Positions 47,891 to 57,279 of a stretch of DNA of 64,000 nt are shown piece after piece. The stretch is taken from positions 2,072,001 to 2,136,000 of the forward strand of contig NZ_CP119409.1 of assembly GCF_029223885.1 (NCBI RefSeq). The letters run 5' to 3'. This stretch comes from Pararhizobium gei. Its GTDB lineage: Bacteria > Pseudomonadota > Alphaproteobacteria > Rhizobiales > Rhizobiaceae. Every line of letters starts with the position of its first letter. Position 1 is the stretch's first letter. Made by a program: the position numbers and the translations under genes. The notes beneath the pieces are model-generated. The model worked only from the letters and a program-made list of their open reading frames with translations. It did no database searches and was not told the DNA's origin.

Positions 47891-48190
47891 GTGGTGAAAA
47901 ACGACAAGGTGCAAATTTTTATTGATGCGTCGTTGTCGAAGGCCGCCGCTGAACTCGCATGTGCAAGTTTCCAGTTCGAAAAAGGGATCACTCTTTCCAG
48001 CTGGGCAAGGCAAGAGGTTGCGGAAATCAGTGTCCGACGTCGGATATTGGAAGCAGCTGTTGTTCGGCGTGACGTCCTCGACCCTCATGAAGATTACTGG
48101 AAAAATTTCGGACTGTTTGCCTTTATCATGATCAAATGCGGGCTGGGAAAACATCCGGGAAATTTGGGAGAGAAGCACAATGCCCATTAA
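47891..48190 (+). CDS. Small unknown ORF between pdhB and pdhC
   Basis: A frame of 99 codons from GTG 47891 (or 47894) with GGGG upstream runs between pdhB and pdhC and overlaps the pdhC start by 11 nt. A longer form from GTG 47867 overlaps the pdhB stop. The predicted protein begins [19 protein letters not shown] and has an amphipathic helical middle ([20 protein letters not shown]) and a hydrophobic patch [13 protein letters not shown] recognise no family. It would be an insertion in the usual compact pdhABC order, and is less GC-rich than its neighbours. Confidence 0.4.
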   Translation: MVKNDKVQIFIDASLSKAAAELACASFQFEKGITLSSWARQEVAEISVRRRILEAAVVRRDVLDPHEDYWKNFGLFAFIMIKCGLGKHPGNLGEKHNAH

Positions 48191-49511
48191 TATCACCATG
48201 CCCGCCCTTTCGCCGACCATGGAAGAGGGAAACCTCTCCAAGTGGCTGGTCAAGGAAGGCGATAAGGTTTCCTCCGGGGACGTTCTCTGCGAGATCGAAA
48301 CCGACAAGGCGACGATGGAAGTCGAATCGGTCGACGAGGGCATTGTCGCCAAGCTCGTCGTTGCCGCCGGCACCGAAGGCGTCAAGGTCAATGCCTTGAT
48401 CGCAATTCTGGCTGCTGAAGGCGAAGACGTTGCCGCGGCCGCCTCCGGTGGTGGAGCTGCACCCGCTGCGAAGACTGAAGCTGCGAAGGCCGAGGCTGCG
48501 CCGGCGAAGACCGAGGCAGTGCCTTTCGCTGCACCGGAAACCGCTACAGTATCGGAATCGACGGGCGCCCGGACTTTTTCCTCGCCGCTCGCACGCCGCC
48601 TGGCCAAGGATGCTGGTCTGGACGTATCGGCGATTTCCGGCACAGGCCCGCATGGCCGTGTCGTCAAGAAGGACGTGGAAGCCGCAGTTGCCGGTGGCGG
48701 CGCAAAGCCTGCAGCAGCAGCACCGGCTCCTTCTGCCACTCCGGCGCCGGCCGCCGCGCCTTTGCCAAAAGGCGCATCCGAGGAAGCCGTTCTCAAGAAT
48801 TTCGCCGAAGGTTCCTACGAACTCGTGCCGCATGACGGCATGCGCAAGACGATCGCCAAGCGGCTCCAGGAAAGCAAGCAGACCATTCCGCATTTCTACG
48901 TCTCCGTGGATTGCGAACTGGATGCGCTTCTGGCCCTGCGTGCCCAGATCAACGCCTCTGCACCGGAAAAAGACGGCAAGCCGGGCTACAAGATCTCCGT
49001 CAACGACATGGTCATCAAGGCGCTCGCTCTTGCTCTGCGCGACGTTCCGGATGCCAATGTCTCCTGGACGGACACCAATATGGTCAAGCACAAGCATGCC
49101 GATGTCGGCGTGGCGGTGTCGATCCCGGGTGGCCTGATCACCCCGATCATCCGCAGTGCCGAATTGAAGAGCCTGTCGGCGATTTCCAACGAGATGAAGG
49201 ACCTCGGCGCCCGCGCCAAGGCCCGCAAGCTGAAGCCCGAAGAGTATCAGGGCGGCACCACCGCCGTGTCAAACATGGGCATGATGGGCGTCAAGAACTT
49301 CGCCGCCGTCGTCAATCCGCCGCATGCGACGATCCTTGCGATCGGGGCAGGCGAGGAACGCGTTGTCGTCAAGAAGGGCCAGATGGTCGTCGCCAATGTC
49401 ATGACCGTGACGCTCTCCACGGACCATCGGGCCGTCGATGGCGCGCTTGGGGCTGAACTGCTCGGGGCCTTCAAGCGCTACATCGAGAACCCGATGGGCA
49501 TGCTGGTGTGA
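48180..49511 (+). CDS. pdhC: Dihydrolipoamide acetyltransferase (Pdh E2)
   Basis: The 443-residue core component of the Pdh complex has one lipoyl domain (1-80, Lys at about 43 in [13 protein letters not shown]), an Ala/Pro/Lys linker, the E3-binding domain (about 125-160, [20 protein letters not shown]) and the catalytic acyltransferase domain (about 215-443) with [16 protein letters not shown] (HRxxDG). It transfers acetyl to CoA. GGGAGAG precedes the ATG. Confidence 0.97.
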   Translation: MPINITMPALSPTMEEGNLSKWLVKEGDKVSSGDVLCEIETDKATMEVESVDEGIVAKLVVAAGTEGVKVNALIAILAAEGEDVAAAASGGGAAPAAKTEAAKAEAAPAKTEAVPFAAPETATVSESTGARTFSSPLARRLAKDAGLDVSAISGTGPHGRVVKKDVEAAVAGGGAKPAAAAPAPSATPAPAAAPLPKGASEEAVLKNFAEGSYELVPHDGMRKTIAKRLQESKQTIPHFYVSVDCELDALLALRAQINASAPEKDGKPGYKISVNDMVIKALALALRDVPDANVSWTDTNMVKHKHADVGVAVSIPGGLITPIIRSAELKSLSAISNEMKDLGARAKARKLKPEEYQGGTTAVSNMGMMGVKNFAAVVNPPHATILAIGAGEERVVVKKGQMVVANVMTVTLSTDHRAVDGALGAELLGAFKRYIENPMGMLV

Positions 49512-49642
49512 TAAAGTTTCCCTCCCACTTGCGGTGAGGGGGACTGCTTTTCATGTTTTGATGCAGTGGCCGTGACACTTGGCTTCTGCATCGCCATATC
49601 AGATTTCCTGGCAACGATGGAAAGCTGTGAAGGAGATATCCA

Positions 49643-49792
49643 ATGGCGAAAGAACCGGAGAGCATGATTGTCCCCTTGCTGCGGGAGATGCGCAACGAGA
49701 TGAACGAGCAATTCGCCGAGGTGCGACAACGTTTGGACAAGCTGGAAAGCGGCCAGAAAACCATTCGTCACGCACTCACGGCAATAAGATGA
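49643..49792 (+). CDS. Short coiled-coil ORF, upstream half of an overlapping pair
   Basis: A 49-codon ORF starts at ATG 49643 with a near-ideal AAGGAG box seven nt upstream. The product is helical and charged (LREMRNEMNEQFAEVRQR) and looks like the front half of the small coiled-coil proteins often seen in rhizobia. Its TGA overlaps the ATG of the next ORF (49789) as ATGA. Either two coupled peptides or one gene split by a frameshift. Confidence 0.5.
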   Translation: MAKEPESMIVPLLREMRNEMNEQFAEVRQRLDKLESGQKTIRHALTAIR

Positions 49793-49875
49793 TGTCGAAA
49801 TTCGTCACTGGTGATTTCGAGGAGCGCATCTTTGAACTGGAGCGCAAGATTGAAGATCTGATCAAGAGCAAGTGA
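49789..49875 (+). CDS. Short coiled-coil ORF, downstream half of an overlapping pair
   Basis: A 28-codon ORF with charged helical product (VTGDFEERIFELERKIEDLI) begins at ATG 49789 inside the stop of the preceding ORF, in the +2 frame relative to it. It reads like the natural continuation of the first half. It is short, so the translation claim rests on the ATGA overlap and the helical composition. Confidence 0.4.
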   Translation: MMSKFVTGDFEERIFELERKIEDLIKSK

Positions 49876-49923
49876 CGGGGTCAACGGGCGCCGTTGATTT
49901 GATCGATAGGAAATGACGAGCCC

Positions 49924-50574
49924 ATGAGCAATATGAAGACAGTCCTTTGCTACGGAGACAGTCTGACCTGGGGGTATGATGCGGAAACCGGCGGGCGTCA
50001 TGCGCTGAATGATCGCTGGCCGAGCGCGCTTCAGGCGTCGCTGGGAAAGGATGTCCATGTCATTGCCGAAGGGCTGAACGGCCGCACCACCGCCTATGAC
50101 GACTATCTGGCCGATTGCGATCGCAACGGCGCGCGTGTGCTGCCGACCATCCTGCAAAGCCATGCGCCGATCGATCTGGTGATTATCCTGCTCGGCGCGA
50201 ATGACATGAAGCCGACAGTCCACGGGACCGCTGTTGGTGCGCTCAAAGGCATTCAGCGGCTGGTCAAGCTTGTCTGGCATCACGACTGGCCGAACGTGCA
50301 GGCCGAGGCGCCGGAAATCCTGATCGTTGCACCGCCGGCAATCTGCGAGACGGCGAATGCGGATTTTGCGGGCATGTTTTCCGGGGCGATCGAGCAATCC
50401 TCGATGCTTGCCTCGCTCTATGCCGATCTGGCCGATGAAATGGGCTGCGGCTTCTTCGATGCCGGTTCCGTCGCGAAAACGACGCCGCTCGACGGGGTTC
50501 ACATGGATGCCGAAAATACGCGTGCGGTTGGACGCGGCCTGGAACCGTTGGCGCGGATGATGCTTGGGCTATGA
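49924..50574 (+). CDS. SGNH/GDSL arylesterase
   Basis: The 216-residue esterase has the GDSL-type nucleophile block CYGDSLTWGYDAETG (residues 9-23), the oxyanion Gly/Asn in ILLGANDMKPTVHG and the catalytic Asp/His in GVHMDAENTRAVG near the C-terminus. No signal peptide is present. The gene is part of the conserved pdhC - arylesterase - lpdA order of rhizobia. Its stop overlaps the next start as ATGA. Confidence 0.9.
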   Translation: MSNMKTVLCYGDSLTWGYDAETGGRHALNDRWPSALQASLGKDVHVIAEGLNGRTTAYDDYLADCDRNGARVLPTILQSHAPIDLVIILLGANDMKPTVHGTAVGALKGIQRLVKLVWHHDWPNVQAEAPEILIVAPPAICETANADFAGMFSGAIEQSSMLASLYADLADEMGCGFFDAGSVAKTTPLDGVHMDAENTRAVGRGLEPLARMMLGL

Positions 50575-51149
50575 CCTTGCCGGTACTGCGCGCAGCGCGA
50601 CGGAGCGATGCGGCGGAACTGGCGGTGCTCGTCGAGATCGCGTCGCACGGTTTTGCGACATGGCTCTGGCACACAGCGGTGAGGCGGGGCGAAAGGGATA
50701 CCGCCCTGGAGCAGGGCCGGGCGCGCATGCGAATGGATGACGAGCCGGGCGCCTGGAGGGATGCCATGCTGGCGGAATGGAGTGGCGAGATCGCCGGCGT
50801 TGCAATCGGTTATGACCTGGACGACGGCGTGCGCGAGATCGCAGCATCCCATCCGGTGATCAAGCCGCTGCTGGATTTGCAGGTCAGAGTGATCGGCAGC
50901 CGGTTCATTGACAGCCTGGCTGTGTACCGGGATCATCGCGGGAAGGGTATAGGTCGGGCGTTGATCGCCGACCAGATCGGCAAGGCGGGCGGCAGGCAGG
51001 TGAGCCTGATCACCGAAAGCCATAATCATACGGCGCTGGCGCTCTATGCGGCGAGCGGATTTGCGGAGAAGGCGAGGCTTCCGGCCGTGCCGCTCTTTGA
51101 AGATTTAAAAAGGCATGACTGGGTCTTGCTGGCCCGGGACAGAACCTAA
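50571..51149 (+). CDS. GNAT family N-acetyltransferase
   Basis: The 192-residue protein has the GNAT fold: an N-terminal ARRSDAAELAVLVEIAS segment and the acetyl-CoA loop VYRDHRGKGIGRALI (R/QxxGxG/A), then ALYAASGFAEKARL. The substrate is unknown. It overlaps the arylesterase stop (ATGA) and is 20 nt from lpdA. Confidence 0.88.
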   Translation: MTLPVLRAARRSDAAELAVLVEIASHGFATWLWHTAVRRGERDTALEQGRARMRMDDEPGAWRDAMLAEWSGEIAGVAIGYDLDDGVREIAASHPVIKPLLDLQVRVIGSRFIDSLAVYRDHRGKGIGRALIADQIGKAGGRQVSLITESHNHTALALYAASGFAEKARLPAVPLFEDLKRHDWVLLARDRT

Positions 51150-51169
51150 GAAAGAGGCAGGAAACAAGA

Positions 51170-52615
51170 ATGGCAAATTCCTACGACGTCATCGTTATCG
51201 GTTCCGGCCCCGGCGGCTATATTGCAGCCATCCGTGCGTCACAGCTCGGCCTGAAGACGGCCGTGGTCGAGCGCGAGCATCTGGCGGGCATCTGCTCCAA
51301 TTGGGGCTGCATTCCGACCAAGGCGCTGCTGCGCTCGGCGGAAGTGCTGCATCTGGCCGAGCATGCCAAGAATTACGGCTTGACGCTCGAAGGCAAGATT
51401 TCGCCGGACCTTCAGGCGATCGTCAAGCGGTCGCGCGGCATTGCCGAGCGCATGAACGGCGGCGTCGGCTTTCTGATGAAGAAGAACAAGGTCGACATTA
51501 TCTGGGGTGAGGCGAAACTCACCAAACCGAACGAAATCGTCGTTTCCAAAACCACCAAGCCGATCGTGCAGCCGCAGGGACCGATTCCGAAGAACACGCT
51601 GGGCGAGGGCACCTACACCGCCAAGCACATCATCGTCGCCACCGGTGCACGCCCACGTGCGCTTCCGGGCATCGAGCCGGATGGCAAGCTGATCTGGACC
51701 TATTTCGAGGCAATGAAGCCCGAGGAAATGCCGAAATCGCTGCTCGTCATGGGCTCCGGCGCCATTGGTATCGAGTTTGCCTCCTTCTATCGAACCATGG
51801 GCGTCGATGTGACGGTCGTCGAAGTGATGAAGACGGTCATGCCGGTCGAGGATGCCGAGATCTCCGCCTTCGCCAAGAAGCAGTTCGACAAGCAGGGCAT
51901 GAAGATCATCCTCGAGGCCAAGGTGACGAAGGTCGAGAAATCAGCCAATTCGATCACCGCCCACGTCGAGAAGAAGGACGGCTCGGTCGAGAAGGTCACC
52001 GCCGACCGGATGATTTCGGCCGTGGGCGTACAGGGCAATATCGAAAACCTGGGCCTTGAGGCGCTCGGCATCAAGACAGACCGCGGCTGCATCGTCATCG
52101 ACGGCTATGGCAAGACCAATGTACCGGGGGTCTATGCCATCGGCGACGTCGCCGGCCCGCCGATGCTGGCGCACAAGGCCGAGCATGAGGCCGTCATCTG
52201 CGTCGAAAAGATCGCCGGCCTGCCGAATGTGCATCCGATGGACAAGCTGAAGATCCCCGGCTGCACCTATTGCAACCCGCAGGTCGCCTCCGTTGGCCTG
52301 ACCGAAGCCAAAGCGAAGGAGCAGGGCCGCGACATCTGCGTCGGTCGCTTCCCCTTTGTCGCCAATGGCAAGGCGATCGCGCTCGGCGAAGACCAGGGTC
52401 TGGTCAAGACGATCTTCGACAAGAAGACGGGTGAACTTCTCGGCGCGCATCTGGTCGGCGCGGAAGTGACCGAACTCATCCAAGGCTTCGTCGTCGCCAT
52501 GAACCTCGAAACGACAGAGGAAGACCTGATGCACACGATCTTCCCGCATCCGACGATCTCGGAAACGCTGAAGGAAAGCGTGCTCGACGCCTATGGGCGT
52601 GCACTGAACGCTTGA
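51170..52615 (+). CDS. lpdA: Dihydrolipoyl dehydrogenase (E3)
   Basis: This 481-residue flavoprotein re-oxidises dihydrolipoyl groups with NAD+. The FAD loop is IGSGPGGYIAAIRASQLG; the redox disulfide is GICSNWGCIPTKALL (Cys42/Cys47); the second NAD loop is VMGSGAIGIEFASFYRTMGV; and the C-terminal HPTISETLKE carries the catalytic His. An AGGAAAC box precedes the ATG. It likely serves the Pdh complex next to it. Confidence 0.96.
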   Translation: MANSYDVIVIGSGPGGYIAAIRASQLGLKTAVVEREHLAGICSNWGCIPTKALLRSAEVLHLAEHAKNYGLTLEGKISPDLQAIVKRSRGIAERMNGGVGFLMKKNKVDIIWGEAKLTKPNEIVVSKTTKPIVQPQGPIPKNTLGEGTYTAKHIIVATGARPRALPGIEPDGKLIWTYFEAMKPEEMPKSLLVMGSGAIGIEFASFYRTMGVDVTVVEVMKTVMPVEDAEISAFAKKQFDKQGMKIILEAKVTKVEKSANSITAHVEKKDGSVEKVTADRMISAVGVQGNIENLGLEALGIKTDRGCIVIDGYGKTNVPGVYAIGDVAGPPMLAHKAEHEAVICVEKIAGLPNVHPMDKLKIPGCTYCNPQVASVGLTEAKAKEQGRDICVGRFPFVANGKAIALGEDQGLVKTIFDKKTGELLGAHLVGAEVTELIQGFVVAMNLETTEEDLMHTIFPHPTISETLKESVLDAYGRALNA

Positions 52616-52624
52616 TTATGGTAG

Positions 52625-52656
52625 GGCTCGCCTCCATCTGAAGGCGGGCCGTTTAT
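52625..52656 (+). terminator. Weak hairpin after lpdA
   Basis: GGCTCGCCT (52625-52633) pairs with AGGCGGGCC (52642-52650) with one G-T pair; GTTTATC follows, so the T tract is poor. It may reduce read-through into lipA. Confidence 0.4.
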
Positions 52657-52699
52657 CCGGTCTGAAGGCCTGGATTGCTCCAAGAAAGTTGAAGTCACG

Positions 52700-53674
52700 A
52701 TGGTCACCATTCTCGACCGCACAACGATCGATCCGAATGCTCCGCGCGTCCGGCATCCGGAAAAGGCCCACAGGCCCGACACCGAGATGCTGCGCAAACC
52801 GGAATGGATCCGTGTCAAGGCGCCGACATCGAAGGGTTATGCCGAAACCCGGTCGATCGTGAAGGAGCACAAGCTCGTCACGGTCTGCGAGGAGGCCGGC
52901 TGCCCGAATATCGGCGAGTGCTGGGACAAGAAGCACGCGACCTTCATGATCATGGGCGAGATCTGTACCCGCGCCTGCGCCTTCTGCAATGTCGCCACGG
53001 GCAAGCCGAACGCGCTCGACATGGCCGAGCCGGAAAACGTCGCCAAGGCCGTCAGGCAGATGGGCCTGTCCCACGTCGTGATCACCTCCGTCGACCGCGA
53101 CGACCTGGCCGATGGCGGCGCCGAGCATTTCGAAAAGGTGATCCGAGCGATCCGTGCCGCGTCGCCGCTGACGACTATCGAGATCCTGACACCGGACTTT
53201 TTGAAGAAGCCCGGTGCCCTGGAGCGTGTCGTCGCCGCCAAGCCCGACGTCTTCAACCACAATATGGAAACCGTGCCCGGCAATTATCTGACGGTTCGCC
53301 CAGGTGCACGCTATTTCCACTCGGTCCGGCTCTTGCAGCGGGTCAAGGAACTCGATCCGACGATGTTCACCAAGTCCGGCATCATGGTGGGCCTCGGCGA
53401 AGAGCGCAATGAAGTGCTGCAGTTGATGGACGACCTGCGCACCGCCGATGTCGATTTCCTGACGATCGGCCAGTATCTGCAGCCGACCCGCAAGCATCAC
53501 CAGGTCATGAGCTTCGTGACGCCGGAGGAGTTCAAGTCCTACGAGACCGTCGCCTACACCAAGGGCTTCCTGATGGTCGCCTCCAGCCCGCTCACCCGCT
53601 CGTCGCACCATGCCGGCGACGATTTTGCAAGGCTCAAGGCGGCTCGAGAGCGAAGGACCGTAATGCCGGCATGA
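52700..53674 (+). CDS. lipA: Lipoyl synthase
   Basis: This 324-residue radical-SAM enzyme inserts two sulfurs into octanoyl groups on lipoyl domains. It has the radical-SAM CX3CX2C motif [10 protein letters not shown], the auxiliary-cluster Cys in [14 protein letters not shown], and the C-terminal [13 protein letters not shown] with the RSS cluster-ligand motif. It is the final step of lipoate synthesis that LipB (at the left edge) begins. Confidence 0.97.
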   Translation: MVTILDRTTIDPNAPRVRHPEKAHRPDTEMLRKPEWIRVKAPTSKGYAETRSIVKEHKLVTVCEEAGCPNIGECWDKKHATFMIMGEICTRACAFCNVATGKPNALDMAEPENVAKAVRQMGLSHVVITSVDRDDLADGGAEHFEKVIRAIRAASPLTTIEILTPDFLKKPGALERVVAAKPDVFNHNMETVPGNYLTVRPGARYFHSVRLLQRVKELDPTMFTKSGIMVGLGEERNEVLQLMDDLRTADVDFLTIGQYLQPTRKHHQVMSFVTPEEFKSYETVAYTKGFLMVASSPLTRSSHHAGDDFARLKAARERRTVMPA

Positions 53675-53774
53675 CCAGCATGAAGGTTGCAGGCTTTAAC
53701 CGCCGCTTGACTGCCATATAGCAGTTGAAGCCCGGCACGCAGAATCAGGTTCGAGTCCACAGAGGTAAGTCATC

Positions 53775-54824
53775 TTGGCAGACGATCTAATGAGCAGGGT
53801 TAAGGCGGCAGTTCTGTTTCCGTTCGGCCTCCTGCAAGTCGTGACAGGCAAAAAGGATTTCCGCGGCCCGGTGCTCGGCAGCGAGCGACTTAACCGGAAA
53901 GGCCTGCATGTGTGGCGCGTCAAGACGACAGCCAGGATCACCGACTGGCGCCGCGGTAAGCTCAAGCACTTGGTCTCCGACGTGGAGAGGGCGTTTTTCG
54001 CGGAAAACGGCTATATGGAGCGCCGTAATCTGTTACCCGATGCGGAATTCAAGGCATTGGTCGCCGAGGTGGAGGCCCTGAAAGCGCCTGCCCGCGAAAT
54101 GCGGGAGGGCCGCGCCGTGACACGCCGCATTCCGCTGACGCCAGATGTACTTGCCAACTCCCCTGTGCTCCGGTCCTTTCTGAAAAGCGAAAAATGGACG
54201 GGGCCGATCCGGTATGCGGGTGGCTTCAACGTGGAACCCGTGCTCAGCATCCAGACAATCTTCGGTGAGCCGACGGCCAAGCCAGGCGAAAAGGATCCGC
54301 AAACCGATCTGCATATGGATACATTTCACTCGACGGCCAAGGCCTGGTTTTTCCTCTACGACGTGCCAGAGGACGAGGGGCCGTTTACCTATGTCGCCGG
54401 ATCGCAAAAGTTGACACCGCGGCGGCTCGCATGGCAGAAGCGCATGAGCGTTCTGGCGTCGCAGCGGCGTGGCGGTGGCGCCTTCCGTATTCCGGCCGCA
54501 TCGTTGAAGCGGCTTCATCTTCCCGAGCCGACGAAATTCGCGGTGTCGGCCAATACGCTTGTCGTCGGCGATACGTTCGGGTTTCATGCACGGGGTCTTT
54601 CCGTCCGCAAATCGGTGCGGGTCGAGCTTTACGCTTCCCAGCGGCCGAACCCGTTCCTGCCTTTCATCAATCTCGATAGCGCATGGCTGCCCTTTGTCAG
54701 TGGTCGCAAGGAGGTGATTGGTTGGTACTTTGAGGATTGGCTGGTGCGGCTCGGGCTTCAGCGGCTGATCTGGCGACCCGTCGGCAAGGTTTCGGCCCGC
54801 ATGGCATTGATCGATCAGACCTGA
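53775..54824 (+). CDS. PhyH-type Fe(II)/2-oxoglutarate dioxygenase-like protein
   Basis: The protein is 349 residues from a TTG at 53775, nine nt after an AGGT box; an ATG at 53790 is the alternative. It has the phytanoyl-CoA dioxygenase-like metal motif in TDLHMDTFHSTAKAWFFLYD (HxD at HMD), then EDEGPFTYVAGSQKL and a late His in DTFGFHARGLSVRKSVR. The substrate is unknown. It lies between lipA and the coq10-like gene, where the rhizobial order usually has the two adjacent. Confidence 0.75.
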   Translation: MADDLMSRVKAAVLFPFGLLQVVTGKKDFRGPVLGSERLNRKGLHVWRVKTTARITDWRRGKLKHLVSDVERAFFAENGYMERRNLLPDAEFKALVAEVEALKAPAREMREGRAVTRRIPLTPDVLANSPVLRSFLKSEKWTGPIRYAGGFNVEPVLSIQTIFGEPTAKPGEKDPQTDLHMDTFHSTAKAWFFLYDVPEDEGPFTYVAGSQKLTPRRLAWQKRMSVLASQRRGGGAFRIPAASLKRLHLPEPTKFAVSANTLVVGDTFGFHARGLSVRKSVRVELYASQRPNPFLPFINLDSAWLPFVSGRKEVIGWYFEDWLVRLGLQRLIWRPVGKVSARMALIDQT

Positions 54825-54893
54825 CGGCCGGGGTGCGGGCGCCGGAGCATTCCCCATCTTGTTTTTCCGAAAATCATTGAATATTTGACATTC

Positions 54894-55346
54894 ATGCCCA
54901 AATTCGAAACCCGCCGGCCCGTCAAGCACTCGCCAGACCAGATGTTCGCTCTGATTGCCGACGTTGAGAAATATCCCGAATTCCTGCCTTTGTGCGACGC
55001 TTTGACGGTTCGCTCGCGCAAAGAGCGCGACGGCAAGGAACTCCTCGTGGCGGATATGACCATCGGCTACAAGGCAATCCGCGAGACATTCACGACCCAG
55101 GTGCTCCTGAACAAGACCGACCGCGCCATCGATGTGAAATATATCGATGGACCGTTCAAATATCTCGACAACCGCTGGCGCTTCGAGCCACTTGCGGATG
55201 GCGGTTGCACGATCCATTTCTTCATCGACTACGAGTTCAAAAGCCGCATTCTCGGCGCCCTGATGGGCTCGATGTTCGATCGCGCCTTCCGCATGTTTAC
55301 GGAAGCCTTCGAGAAGCGCGCCGACGCGGTCTACGCGAAAATCTGA
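54894..55346 (+). CDS. Coq10/RatA-type SRPBCC protein
   Basis: The protein is 150 residues from the ATG at 54894. It is an START-like fold (SRPBCC) protein of the Coq10/RatA group, with KHSPDQMFALIADVEKYPEF, VDMTIGYKAIRETFTTQV-like (ADMTIGYKAIRETFTTQV) and the C-terminal ALMGSMFDRAFRMFTEAFEKRA. Such proteins bind ubiquinone or other lipids and aid respiration. It is next to lipA in related genomes. Confidence 0.9.
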   Translation: MPKFETRRPVKHSPDQMFALIADVEKYPEFLPLCDALTVRSRKERDGKELLVADMTIGYKAIRETFTTQVLLNKTDRAIDVKYIDGPFKYLDNRWRFEPLADGGCTIHFFIDYEFKSRILGALMGSMFDRAFRMFTEAFEKRADAVYAKI

Positions 55347-55347
55347 T

Positions 55348-55854
55348 TTATAGGTCTTCGCCGGCTGCTTCCCCCAGCATCTCCAGGGCCGTGCGGACTG
55401 TCGATAGTCGCACGGCGTCGCGGCCGATATTGCCGTAGCGCATTTCACGGTGTTGCAGAAGTCCCGCGCGTCCAGCCGTCGCCAGATGCACGAGTCCCAC
55501 AGGCTTTTCCTCCGAACCGCCGCCCGGTCCGGCAATCCCCGTAACGGCGATGGCAAGTTGTGCCTTCGATTGCAGGATCGCCCCTCGCGCCATCTCAATG
55601 GCCGTCTGGCGGGAGACGGCTCCATGCACTGCGAGCGTTGCCGGATCGACGCCGAGCATCTGCATCTTCGCGTCGTTGGAATAGGTCACGAAGCCGCGAT
55701 CCACGACCGCGGAGGATCCCGGCACCTCTGTCAGGGCGCCGGCGATCAGGCCGCCGGTGCAGGATTCTGCCGTCACCACCATCAGACTGCGTTTCGCCAG
55801 AAACGCGATCAGTCTACGCGCTTCGTGCTCTATATTGTCCGGCCAGCCGCTCAT
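55348..55854 (-). CDS. CinA C-terminal (nicotinamide-nucleotide amidase) protein
   Basis: The 168-residue protein is the stand-alone CinA C-terminal domain (PncC type), which hydrolyses NMN to nicotinate mononucleotide. Motifs are [34 protein letters not shown] and [19 protein letters not shown]. It overlaps ispDF by four nt (ATGA) on the minus strand, so the two are one transcript. It is convergent with the coq10-like gene one nt away. Confidence 0.92.
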   Translation of the reverse strand: MSGWPDNIEHEARRLIAFLAKRSLMVVTAESCTGGLIAGALTEVPGSSAVVDRGFVTYSNDAKMQMLGVDPATLAVHGAVSRQTAIEMARGAILQSKAQLAIAVTGIAGPGGGSEEKPVGLVHLATAGRAGLLQHREMRYGNIGRDAVRLSTVRTALEMLGEAAGEDL

Positions 55855-57065
55855 CGTCCGCGAGCCCTAAAGACCACGGTGGACGTCGCAAGCGCCGCAA
55901 TGCCTTCCCTGCGGCCGACGAAGCCGATCTTTTCATTGGTCGTCGCCTTCACCGAGCAGCGCTCCAGCGAAATTCCGAGCATGGTTGCCAAACGTTCGCG
56001 CATGGCCTGGCGGTGCGGTCCGATTTTTGGCGCCTCGGCGATCAGGGATATATCCGCGTTCATGATTGTGCCGCCATGCTCGCGCACGATTTTCACGGCA
56101 TGTTCCACGAACAGATGCGAGGCAGCACCTTTCCATTGCGGATCTGAGGGCGGGAAATGGTCACCGATATCGCCGGCGCCGCAGGTTGCCAGAAGGGCGT
56201 CGGTGAGCGCATGCAGCGGCACGTCGGCATCTGAATGGCCAAGCAGCGCCTGATCATGCGGAATGAAAACGCCGCAGAGCGTTACCCCGTCGCCGGGAAC
56301 GAGCTGGTGAACATCATACCCGTTGCCGGTGCGCACGTCCGGCATCAGGTCGCGGCTCAGCTTCTCGTCTGCCATGGCAATATCCCGTTTCAGAGTGAGT
56401 TTGACATTATCGACGGAGCCCTCGACGAGGGCAACGGTCATTCCCGCCCATTCGGCAAGAGCGGCATCATCGGTGAAGTCGCTTCTGGCGGAATCCGCAG
56501 CTCGCTGATGGGCCGCAAGGATCGCTTCGAAGCGAAAACATTGCGGCGTCTGCGCGGCGAAAAGACCGGCTCTCGCGACCGTTTCGATCACGGTCCCGTC
56601 GGAGGCTGCCCGCTTCAGCGTATCCGCGACGGCCAGGCCGGGAAGCACTGCTTCGTGGCCCTCGGCAAAAGCCGAGGCGCAGCGATCCAGAAGCGCGTGA
56701 TCGACAAAGGGCCGCACCGCATCCTGGATCATCACATGCGTCACGCCGGAGCTTTCCAGCGCCTTTAGCCCTGCCAGGACCGATTGCTGGCGCGTCGCGC
56801 CGCCATGAACGATGGAGACTGTGAGATTCTTGTCAGTCAGATGCCTGGCCGCCTCGGCGAACAGGGTTTCGTCGTCCGGGTGAATGACGACGATGATGGT
56901 TTTTTGTGCCGGCCATGCCGCAAAAACGTCGAGCGTATGGACGATAACCGGCCGTCCGCCGATAAGCCTGTACTGCTTGGGGCCGTCCTGCAGCGATCCG
57001 GCCCGCTCACCGCGGCCAGCCGCAACAACAATGATCCCATAGGAAAGCTGGTCATTTTTCGTCAT
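55851..57065 (-). CDS. ispDF: Bifunctional IspD/IspF (MEP pathway)
   Basis: The 404-residue fusion has IspD (about 1-235) with [33 protein letters not shown] and a Mg-ligand segment [11 protein letters not shown], then IspF (about 245-404) with [31 protein letters not shown] and [11 protein letters not shown]. It makes CDP-methylerythritol and the cyclodiphosphate for isoprenoids. The fusion is usual in alphaproteobacteria. Divergent from dusB. Confidence 0.97.
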   Translation of the reverse strand: MTKNDQLSYGIIVVAAGRGERAGSLQDGPKQYRLIGGRPVIVHTLDVFAAWPAQKTIIVVIHPDDETLFAEAARHLTDKNLTVSIVHGGATRQQSVLAGLKALESSGVTHVMIQDAVRPFVDHALLDRCASAFAEGHEAVLPGLAVADTLKRAASDGTVIETVARAGLFAAQTPQCFRFEAILAAHQRAADSARSDFTDDAALAEWAGMTVALVEGSVDNVKLTLKRDIAMADEKLSRDLMPDVRTGNGYDVHQLVPGDGVTLCGVFIPHDQALLGHSDADVPLHALTDALLATCGAGDIGDHFPPSDPQWKGAASHLFVEHAVKIVREHGGTIMNADISLIAEAPKIGPHRQAMRERLATMLGISLERCSVKATTNEKIGFVGRREGIAALATSTVVFRARGR

Positions 57066-57240
57066 TTTAGATATGGCATTCCCACAAATGGCATGCCGAA
57101 GGGTGTGTCGGCCTGCGGAGTTGTTCCAAACTGATGGAGCCAGGTGTTAAAGGCGAGCGACGCCAAGCCATGGTGATTTATCCCGCTGGCGGATGCTTTA
57201 CCAGTTATCGAGCGAATTTTGCCGATAACGCGCAAAATCG

Positions 57241-57269
57241 CTTGGCAAGCCTGCGAGTTGTGTCTAAAA
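57241..57269 (+). promoter_or_regulatory. Candidate promoter of dusB-ntr operon
   Basis: CTTGGC (57241-57246), a 17-nt spacer and CTAAAA (57264-57269) match the alphaproteobacterial pattern. The start would be near 57276, only a few nt before the first possible dusB start codon (TTG 57280). Confidence 0.45.
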
Positions 57270-57279
57270 ATAGTGCAGA

